From: Sanderia malayensis
Taxonomy: Eukaryota > Cnidaria > Scyphozoa > Semaeostomeae > Pelagiidae
Assembly (NCBI GenBank): GCA_013076295.1
Contig: RQOL01000861.1
Location: 1,612,001 to 1,676,000, forward strand
Direction: 5' to 3'
DNA: 64,000 nucleotides
Of this stretch, positions 57,301 through 64,000 are shown in pieces (within the stretch, counting starts at the first letter, position 1; each line of letters starts with the position of its first letter). The notes beneath the pieces were generated by a model. It searched no databases and was not told the DNA's origin. It was given only the letters and a program-made list of their open reading frames with translations. The position numbers and the translations under genes were made by a program.

Positions 57301-60300
57301 GTTAAATTGGGAAATTTTCTCAACGGGTACAAAAATCATAAAGAAACTTTTCTGTTATTGTGGATTATTGCGCCCAGCCAGTCTAGTGACTGTGTTCGCT
57401 TTACTTCGAACATCATATGCAAGTAACCTTAACATCGACAGGTCAGAGAACAAGTTATCAATAGCGAAATCATCCTTACCCATCTCTAAAGGTGTTTTGT
57501 GTTTAATTCGATCAAGTCCCTGAAAATAAAACAACTAAAATTATTCACTTATAACACACAAACACAAAAAACCAAACAAGGTCGTGTAAGTCGATTTATA
57601 TGTAGGAAAGCTACAAATTGTGCATACATCAAGTATTAGTGATGAATGGCCATGTCTGCATAGAGAATCAAGCATATTCATGAAGACCAATGAATTCGTT
57701 TTCACATGGTTACTCTCCATCTCTTCCAAAACCTACAAAGAAGCAGATAGACTTTAAAAACCTTAATACTTTACTTCAATAAAAACCTCTCAGTCAGCCA
57801 GTTGAATGAAGAGGTTTTCGCCACATAGAATAACATGAATGCTGACTTACTTTGTCAACACTTTGCAGATCGCCTTTACCAGCATAGCCAGCAATTAATG
57901 CAGTATATGTGTCTACTTCTGGTTTTATACCATTTTCTCTACAATATCAAACAAGTAAACTGATTATCAGACAAACTTGCATCAACATAGAATAAACCTA
58001 AAGGACTGAGATAGCTGCTATGTTAAAAGCGTTCAGCACAAATAGAAATATCATCAAACCTCATGGTGTCCAGAACTTGACAGGCCCCATCCATGTCACT
58101 ATGTAGATAAAAATGCCATTAAATAACAACATTTGTATACCTTATAAAATGCCTTGTATACCTTGCAAAATTTATACCTGTGCAGATATACCACCTTTTT
58201 ATTGATGCCTCTTTATGACTTTTAATTTTGAAAGTTCATCAGCTAAAACTTTACAACAAATACAGCTCCCACTAACAAGATATCCACCCTCGACTGAATG
58301 AAAAGAACCAACTTACTCATTTTTGCTGTAACCAGTGACAAGAGCAGTATATATTGGCTCTGTGACAGGAATCTCTTGCTTGGACATAAAATCTATAACT
58401 CTCCTAGAAAATAGTAAAATCATGATCAAGAAATTTTGTTCATTAACCCACATTCATGTTGGAATATGGTGTTTTATGATAACTATAGAATATGGTGTCA
58501 CAATTTCTTTTGGATTATTTCACTACATTTTTCAAAGAACTCTTGATGTGTTGGAAAAGAATGCATGAAATGAACTTTTGCTTTTATAATTTCCAAATTA
58601 TTTTTAAACTGCTGATAAGAATGCTGAGCTTTTGAGCATGGTGATAGAGTAAATAGAATGTTGATACTTACAGAGCTCCAGACAGATCACCTTCTTGGCA
58701 GTACGCTTGGACAATGAGCATGTATGTCGACTAGAAAAGCAGAATGTAATACCAATACAGTAAAAACCAACACATAAAAACCTGCAAACCAAACCATTGT
58801 TCAAAAACAATAGGCTATTGTTTCTTCTATTGCTATGAGAAGAAATATCATCCCAAAGGTTTATTGATTCATTGGTTCTTACCGGGTTCTTATTAATCCA
58901 TCTTACATCATAAAGGCTTAATTTATTGGCATTGGCATCATATTCAGGTTTTTATTGAATAAATTAAAATGAAGTTCGAGGAATTATTAGGGGACAGGGA
59001 TACCCCAAACCATGGAAATAGACGCTACAGTCCTAAGTTGGAATTCAGCACAGCTTGAACTTCAAATGAATAAGAATGCAAAGGATCGGAAAACGTCAAG
59101 CTCACCTTATCAGGTTGGATTTTGTTTTCTTGCATTTCGGAAAGAAACTCCAGGGGAGAAAACTTGTGCCTGTTCTGAATGTAAACTGACAGCAAAGTAT
59201 TATAGTGGATGGTCTCTAGTGTTATACCTAAAATGCAAAGTGAAAAAAATCCAAGTAATACACCACATCTTAACAATAGTGAGAGAGAGAGGAAACATTT
59301 TTAAATTTGAAGATATTATTCAAACTAAACTACAGTTGACTCTCGTTATCTCAAACTCGCAGGGGAAATGAAAATTTGTTCGACATAGCGGGAGTTTGAG
59401 ATATCATAACAAAATTCACCCAAATAGAGAACAAGGGGATATGGGAATCTGTTAGAGATAACCGAGTTCGAGATTCAAATGTAGTGCCAATAATATAATT
59501 TGACTACCTTTTGTTTTCAATCTATGCCATATTTCATTGACTAAATTGATTCTGTTCTCAGGTGATTCAGCTGACATCTTATTTCCACAATTTCTGATGA
59601 ACTGATATGCCGTAACTGGAGTAATTGCAGCATCTAAAATACAAATGATAATTTTGGTGAATTCTACATTTTCCTGAACGTTGTTAGCAGAGTGTGCATG
59701 TGAAATGAATACACCCATTTTTTATAAGAAACTATGCAAAAAATTTGTACCAGGGTTTCTTAGTTTCTTAAGGTTTCCTACCTAATTATGGTAAGAAAAG
59801 TTCTTAGCAAGTTTCTTAACATTGTTGAGATTTGTTACGTAAATCTGTGGGAATGAAGTGCGCAAGTTGTTTTTAACATTTTATCCCCTTGAAACAACAT
59901 AAAAAGTTTATTAACTTTTTTCAGTAACTTAACTTAACTTTTGAAAATAGGGGCCTATGGTTTCTTATAAAGGGCTTCTTATAAAAAAAATGGGTGTATA
60001 ATAGGATCTAGGAGGGTTTGCAAAGTTAAAATTAAATTAAACTGCCTATATTCTTACCATCCTTCAGAAACAGTTCGTCAAAATCCTTTTTAAGAGCTAA
60101 GGCAGTCGAATAGTCACTGTAGCTGTAATTTCTGAACCTGTGCTGTTTATCATGCGATGCAGATGTTGCATGACGAAATTTCGAAGCATCCACGTGCTCT
60201 GATGTCGCAGAAGAAGTAGGACTGTGACTACTGACATTAACATTAATTGGTGAAGTATTGGCGTGAGATTCGCTGCCTTTCTGGATTGACTCATCTTTTA

Positions 60301-60520
60301 CAGAATCCTCTCCAGTGGTAGATTCACTAGCATTCACAGCCTGAAGGCCAGATGATATGCTGAGAGTTCTGTTGGGTGATGTCGATATGAAAGCAAGACT
60401 AGGCCGGCCACGTGAATAAGTCCACCATGTAAGTCTTGCATTTGCCGAATGCAGACTTCTCACGAATGAATTTGAGCACACGCTATTGGCATTTCGTAGT
60501 CTTCTTAATGCAGTAAACAT
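48393..60520 (-). CDS. LRPPRC: LRPPRC-type mitochondrial PPR protein, 34 exons, complete
   Basis: LRPPRC is a pentatricopeptide-repeat protein that, with SLIRP, stabilises mitochondrial mRNAs. Exons (first to last): 60058-60520, 59508-59633, 59106-59227, 58672-58730, 58317-58403, 58060-58098, 57851-57938, 57628-57732, 57480-57519, 56968-57128, 56450-56555, 55918-56025, 55694-55751, 55356-55428, 55152-55242, 54783-54852, 54641-54668, 54427-54466, 53788-53885, 53556-53642, 53332-53397, 52883-52939, 52644-52742, 52152-52204, 51734-51814, 51368-51453, 51058-51156, 50824-50926, 50488-50618, 49883-50004, 49667-49726, 49334-49421, 48808-48959, 48393-48494; 3348 nt, 1115 residues. The N-terminus is Arg/Ser-rich and acid-poor, like a mitochondrial presequence. 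HYNTLLSVYIQNRHKFSP in exon 3 matches LRPPRC closely, followed by PPR helices (TYTALIAGYAGKGDL, EAQYNALLIAYGKERG). Exon 49667-49726 appears to use a GC donor. Shorter than human (about 1394). Confidence 0.92.
49135..49262. mobile_element. GGGGGCTTAAT-motif MITE relative in an LRPPRC intron
   Basis: Termini near GCAGTAAATTCTC and GAGAATTTGCAGC flank several GGGGGCTTAATNGAGAG motifs. It resembles the element at 5094-5449. A third, more decayed relative lies at 52366-52630. Confidence 0.5.
50170..50358. repeat. Two adjacent inverted repeats in an LRPPRC intron
   Basis: GTGGTGAAGAAAAGAACGCA (from 50170) pairs with its near-complement ending at 50241. A second pair, GGCTTTAATGAAAGCC (50291-50306) and the copy at about 50336-50358, follows directly. 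Each could form a long hairpin; origin unknown. Confidence 0.65.
52366..52630. mobile_element. Decayed G-tract MITE relative
   Basis: The left end is ACAGTAAAATCTCAACTAAG with CCCCCCAGGGGG; the right end is GTAGGGGTTCTACAGTAA. It contains GGGCTTAATAGAGAAAGG, the motif of the 5094-5449 family. Confidence 0.4.
53896..54046. repeat. 40-bp tandem repeat with an internal palindrome, LRPPRC intron
   Basis: Four copies of ACACGCAACACGTTAAGTTG, the last three with the same 40-bp spacing and spacer CGACAGTAATATGTTACAAG. CGCAAC and GTTGCG within each unit are complementary and could form a hairpin. Confidence 0.85.
54138..54300. mobile_element. Pogo/Tigger-like remnant, diverged
   Basis: It begins AGTAAAATCCCGATAACTCAA and ends near ATCGGAACTTCACTGTA, with partial inverted repeats. 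It resembles the TCTCGATAACTC-type termini of pogo-group MITEs but is less clear than the 19921 and 59332 copies. Confidence 0.35.
59332..59472. mobile_element. Pogo/Tigger-like MITE, best copy
   Basis: It starts ACAGTTGACTCTCGTTATCTC and ends GAGATAACCGAGTTCGAG. Interior blocks (GGGGAAATGAAAATTTGTTC, CACCCAAATAGAGAACAAGG) match the copy at 19921-20125. It lies in an LRPPRC intron. Confidence 0.6.
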
Positions 60521-61094
60521 GCTTTTACTGAATATGCTTCATTTGTCTGAATTAAGTTATTCTTGCAGTGCAGGCAGGCTGTCTTTTGCTTCAAATTTTA
60601 AGATTGCACACACGCTGTGCACAGGACAAGAAATATTACCTTTAGTCCCTGTGTCTTCTACATTCATTCGGTTCAATCTTTGCAAAAATCAAACGAAAAA
60701 TTCACTTCAAGTCGGCAATATTTGTGTCTGTCTGCGCAAGATCTGCCAAATTCGTTTAAAAGGATGTAAAAAGAAAAAGTAAATCAACCTCAAATGTCAG
60801 CAATATGCAAAATATACGAATAAAGCAAGCAAAATCTAAAATTTTCTAATGACTAAAAATGTCACCATTACCATTGTCACAGACAATGCTTTTACCAAAA
60901 AAGTGAAAGCATGCAATACAAGCGAAGTGAATGCGTAAAACAGTATATGACAAGTATGCATAAAAGTTCAAAAATGCTTCAACACAATGAGGTAAGGAGG
61001 TATCAAACCATAAGAATATAAGTAAGAAATATTAGTCAACTACAAATGCAAGATGACATTAAAAAGTTTGTAAAACAGTATTGAAGATTATCCT
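60521..61094. other. Intergenic: LRPPRC promoter and 3' flank of the EGF/YRRR gene
   Basis: Both neighbours are on the minus strand. The plus-strand open frame at 60486-60782 overlaps the LRPPRC start and has no recognisable domain. No other gene seen. Confidence 0.45.
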
Positions 61095-64000
61095 TCATCC
61101 TCTCCAGCGCCTTCTGTAAACAAATCGACGCCTTCTGTAGACAAATCGACGTCTTCTGTAGACAATTCGACGTCTTCTGTAGACAAATCGACGTCTTCTG
61201 TAGACAACTCGGCGTCTTCTGTAAACAAATCGACGCCTTCTGTAGACAAATCGACGTCTTCTGTAGACAACTTGACGTCTTCTGTAGACAACTTGACGTC
61301 TTCTGTAGACAACTCGACGTCTTCCGTAAACAAATCGACGCCTTCTGTAGACAACTCGGCGTCTTCTGTAAACAACTTGACGTCTTCTGTAGACAATTCG
61401 ACGTCTTCTGTAAACAAATCGACGCCTTCTGTAGACAACTCGACGCCTTCTGTAGACAACTCGACGTCTTCTGTAGACAAATCGACGTCTTCTGTAAACA
61501 ACTCCACGTCTTCTGTAAACAATTTGACGTCTTCTGTAGGCAACTCCACGTCTTCTGTAAACAAATCCACGTCTTCTGTAAACAACTCCACGTCTTCTGT
61601 AAACAACTCCACGTCTTCTGTAAACAATTTGACGTCTTCTGTAGGCAACTCCACGTCTTCTGTAAACAAATCCACGTCTTCTGTAAACAACTCCACGTCT
61701 TCTGTAAACAACTCCACGTCTTCTGTAAGCAACTTGACGTCTTCTGTAAGCAACTTGACGTCTTCTGTAGGCAACTCCACGTCTTCTGTAAACAACCCCA
61801 CGTCTTCTGTAAACAACTCCACGTCTTCTGTAAGCAACTTGACGTCTTCTGTAAACAACTTGACGTCTTCTGTAAACAACTCCACGTCTTCTGTAAACAA
61901 CTTGACGTCTTCTGTAGGCAACTCCACGTCTTCTGTAAACAACTCCACGTCTTCTGTAAACAACTCCACGTCTTCTGTAAGCAACTTGACGTCTTCTGTA
62001 GGCAACTCCACGTCTTCTGTAAACAACTTGACGTCTTCTGTAGGCAACTCCACGTCTTCTGTAAACAAATCCACGTCTTCTGTAAACAACTTGACGTCTT
62101 CTGTAGACAACTCGACGTCTTGTGGTGGCTGTTCGACGTCTTCGTCCTCCAGAGGTCCTTCTTCGTATGCCGATGACCCAACTACGTCTTCTGAAGACAG
62201 TATTATGTTTGCGGGTATTGCATTTTTTACCAGAGTAGCTTGGCTTGCAAGAACATTGACCAGTAAAATCAGCACATTGTAGAGAGGTTGATCCTTTCTG
62301 GGAACATTTACATGGATTGCAATTTGGAAGTGACTTGCTACTACATAAAATATTAGCAGAGCCCTTCAAATAGTGATTGGTTACACATCTGACTGTAATG
62401 TTCATACCAGGAAGCATAAAAGGTTCTTTGCATAAAGCGTTGACAGAGTTCTTTATGTAAAGTTTGCAAGTGGACTTCTTGAGCACCTTCTCCTGTTCTG
62501 CAAGACGCCTCTTCTGGTACTGGCTTGAAATACTGTTCTGTTTGCCTGCAAAAGTTAATGCTCGCGCCCATACCGTGTAACCAAGAAGTTGAAATATTTC
62601 AAATTGGTTTTTATAATTGGTCATTGCATTATTGTACGACTGGGTGCATGTGTTTCCAGCCTTTGGCATTAACTCTACGAGAAGTGGCTTGTGATCGAAA
62701 AGAGGTTTGTCAACTTTTCCAACAAGCAAAGTGTGTAGTTGGAACAGGGCCTCTCTGATCCCACCTTTTGCTTGGAGTGCAGCCAATGCCAATTCTCTTC
62801 CGTTTCTTTGTATAGCTTCCTTGTTAGTGGTGTCTTTGGTCAATCTTTCAAATCGATAAGCAAAATATTCAATCGTTTGAATGGCATCTTTGTACATCGT
62901 GATCAAATTTGTCCATTTGAAATGATTTTTCATCTCATTCAACAACTGATGAAGTTTTCGTTGCATACTGGATTCGAGTTGACTGATTCCTTTTTGCAGA
63001 TTTCCAATACTCGTCCCAACAAACCTTCTCAAATCTCCAATATCGAAATTTACGTTCCTCAAAAGAGGTAGTGTGTTTTTCAGCATCATGTCAATTGTTT
63101 TCGCCAACTTCCCATTCATATTCGTTTCACAAGTACTGCCAACATAAGACCCTTTACATACACAATACTGTATGCTGGAGAATGGGTAGATTTTACATTG
63201 GCCACCGTTTTTGCATTTTCTACTGCATACCACACCATTCGACCTTTCTTCTGATTCCAAGAGAACCACAACATTAAAGTAGTAGTAATGTCTATATCCA
63301 CGATATACTTTTAACTTTTTTGCAACCCACGCACTTTTGGCGCCTTGGTAGTCAAACTTGTCAGAATGGTCTACTTTTCTTACAGCGACTGTTTGGACGT
63401 ATTTGCGAACTTTTTTGTAGATGTCACGAACGAGTTTATCACAGAGACGCTTTTTGGAAATGGATCTATATCCATATTTAAAAGAACCCAAAGCTTTCGT
63501 TACTTCATCTTTTGGCTTTTTATATTTTCCATTTAGGTCTTCGATTCCGACAAGAAGGTTTCGCTTTCTGTCTTTTTGTGATGCTGGCATAGATAAAAAA
63601 CCATATTTACTAATGATTGCATGTTTGCTTCCCCCGTATTGCTTGTAGGAAAATGCAACTGTACTTATCCATGGGTAATGTTGATTTAGTTTCTTTATCA
63701 CCTTTTGATTTGCTTCTTTATTTGACGCTGACCCACTTTGATACTCGGTCTTCTTTATCTCTTTTATCACTTGAGATTGAAAGTTCTTAAAACATTTTGA
63801 CTTGACTTGGTTAACTTTGTTACGTAGATTATTGACATTTTTTAACCAGTCAGCCATACTTTGCGATATGCTATGGTTGCTTCCCGTCATGATTTCGTGT
63901 GCAAAGACAGATTCCTGTCCTTTTAATGCCAGATAAAGAATGCCATCTGCAAACTTGTCTATCTCAGTGACTTGGCACTTATATCGGTCGCTTACCAGTT
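61095..64000 (-). CDS. EGF-containing protein with Tyr-Arg-Arg-Arg heptad tail, cut by the window edge
   Basis: No family was recognised. The frame is open through the right edge of the window, so the start lies outside; an internal Met at 63890 is not the likely start. Counting from that Met: a basic N-terminal region; a Cys-rich EGF-like module near residues 220-257 (CKNGGQCKIYPF, CVCKGSYVGSTC); a long helical segment (about 260-400); a Cys-containing linker; and a laminin-type EGF near 530-560 (CSQKGSTSLQCADFTGQCSC). Then comes an Arg-rich stretch and about 49 heptads of the form VVYRRR(G/Q/R), ending WRG and a stop at 61095. The tail is extremely basic and rich in Tyr. An extracellular matrix or secreted role is likely from the EGF modules. 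Cephalotoxin-like secreted proteins are one family to compare, not a claim. Confidence 0.75.
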   Translation of the reverse strand, partial: LVSDRYKCQVTEIDKFADGILYLALKGQESVFAHEIMTGSNHSISQSMADWLKNVNNLRNKVNQVKSKCFKNFQSQVIKEIKKTEYQSGSASNKEANQKVIKKLNQHYPWISTVAFSYKQYGGSKHAIISKYGFLSMPASQKDRKRNLLVGIEDLNGKYKKPKDEVTKALGSFKYGYRSISKKRLCDKLVRDIYKKVRKYVQTVAVRKVDHSDKFDYQGAKSAWVAKKLKVYRGYRHYYYFNVVVLLESEERSNGVVCSRKCKNGGQCKIYPFSSIQYCVCKGSYVGSTCETNMNGKLAKTIDMMLKNTLPLLRNVNFDIGDLRRFVGTSIGNLQKGISQLESSMQRKLHQLLNEMKNHFKWTNLITMYKDAIQTIEYFAYRFERLTKDTTNKEAIQRNGRELALAALQAKGGIREALFQLHTLLVGKVDKPLFDHKPLLVELMPKAGNTCTQSYNNAMTNYKNQFEIFQLLGYTVWARALTFAGKQNSISSQYQKRRLAEQEKVLKKSTCKLYIKNSVNALCKEPFMLPGMNITVRCVTNHYLKGSANILCSSKSLPNCNPCKCSQKGSTSLQCADFTGQCSCKPSYSGKKCNTRKHNTVFRRRSWVIGIRRRTSGGRRRRTATTRRRVVYRRRQVVYRRRGFVYRRRGVAYRRRQVVYRRRGVAYRRRQVAYRRRGVVYRRRGVVYRRRGVAYRRRQVVYRRRGVVYRRRQVVYRRRQVAYRRRGVVYRRRGVVYRRRGVAYRRRQVAYRRRQVAYRRRGVVYRRRGVVYRRRGFVYRRRGVAYRRRQIVYRRRGVVYRRRGVVYRRRGFVYRRRGVAYRRRQIVYRRRGVVYRRRRFVYRRRRVVYRRRRVVYRRRRFVYRRRRIVYRRRQVVYRRRRVVYRRRRFVYGRRRVVYRRRQVVYRRRQVVYRRRRFVYRRRRFVYRRRRVVYRRRRFVYRRRRIVYRRRRFVYRRRRFVYRRRWRG
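61100..62130. repeat. 21-bp coding minisatellite, about 49 units, open in three frames
   Basis: The unit is TCTGTAGACAACTCGACGTC plus one base on the plus strand, with limited substitutions and no indels that break the 21-bp phase. All three minus-strand frames stay open (YRRR-type, acidic TEDVELF-type and QKTWSCL-type), and a plus-strand SSVDNST-type frame does too. Confidence 0.92.

Noticed and set aside
61036..62282. The QKTWSCL, TEDVELF and plus-strand SSVDNST frames as genes
   Set aside because: They arise from the 21-bp period. The YRRR frame is continuous with the EGF domains and has more silent variation. The acidic frame is kept only as a splice hypothesis.
1..64000. CRISPR arrays, bacterial operons or prophage
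   Set aside because: The direct repeats are satellites, coding repeats or transposon ends without CRISPR-type spacers, and every gene is spliced or of animal type.

Overview
The window is animal nuclear DNA. Genes are split by many short GT-AG introns (a few GC-AG), the sequence is AT-rich, and the genes are metazoan: ARP3, an ENPP4/5-type ectophosphodiesterase, glutamate carboxypeptidase II, a cholinesterase-fold carboxylesterase, LRPPRC and a multidomain trypsin-like protein with FAM3/ILEI domains. Short introns, hAT and Tc1-like MITEs and the gene mix suggest an early-branching animal, most likely a cnidarian. That placement is inference; no marker gene settles it.

Layout, left to right. 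1-1994: no gene, probably the 3' flank of ARP3. 1995-6638 (-): ACTR3, 15 exons, complete. 7410-10672 (-): a secreted, disordered, 29-residue-repeat protein with a separate signal-peptide exon. 11766-13581 (-): an ENPP4/5-like enzyme, two exons. 13982-17661 (-): an EF-hand protein, eight exons. 18088-25601 (-): a 17-exon gene for a protein built as signal peptide, dead trypsin domain, Thr/Ser-rich linker, ILEI domain, ILEI domain, intact trypsin domain. 26058-47280: a tandem segmental duplication. Copy A (to about 38580) holds an intact 17-exon glutamate carboxypeptidase II gene (-) with an intronless carboxylesterase (+) nested in its first intron. Copy B (to about 47280) keeps a nearly identical carboxylesterase, but its carboxypeptidase has lost exons 2-11 and carries a frameshift. 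48393-60520 (-): LRPPRC, 34 exons. 61095-64000 (-): a partial gene for an EGF-containing protein ending in about 49 Tyr-Arg-Arg-Arg heptads.

The duplication is rich in datable insertions because each copy shows the other's empty sites. Copy A carries a 3.1-kb foldback element with a 9-bp target duplication and a Tc1-like MITE nested in one arm. Copy B carries a 176-bp satellite array interrupted by a hAT remnant, itself interrupted by a second hAT-type MITE. Several other short inverted-repeat families lie in introns across the window.

Gene starts, exon joins and phases were worked out by hand. For every multi-exon model the summed coding length is divisible by three and intron phases agree, which is the main support for the models. 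Single-base errors in individual exon edges remain possible.
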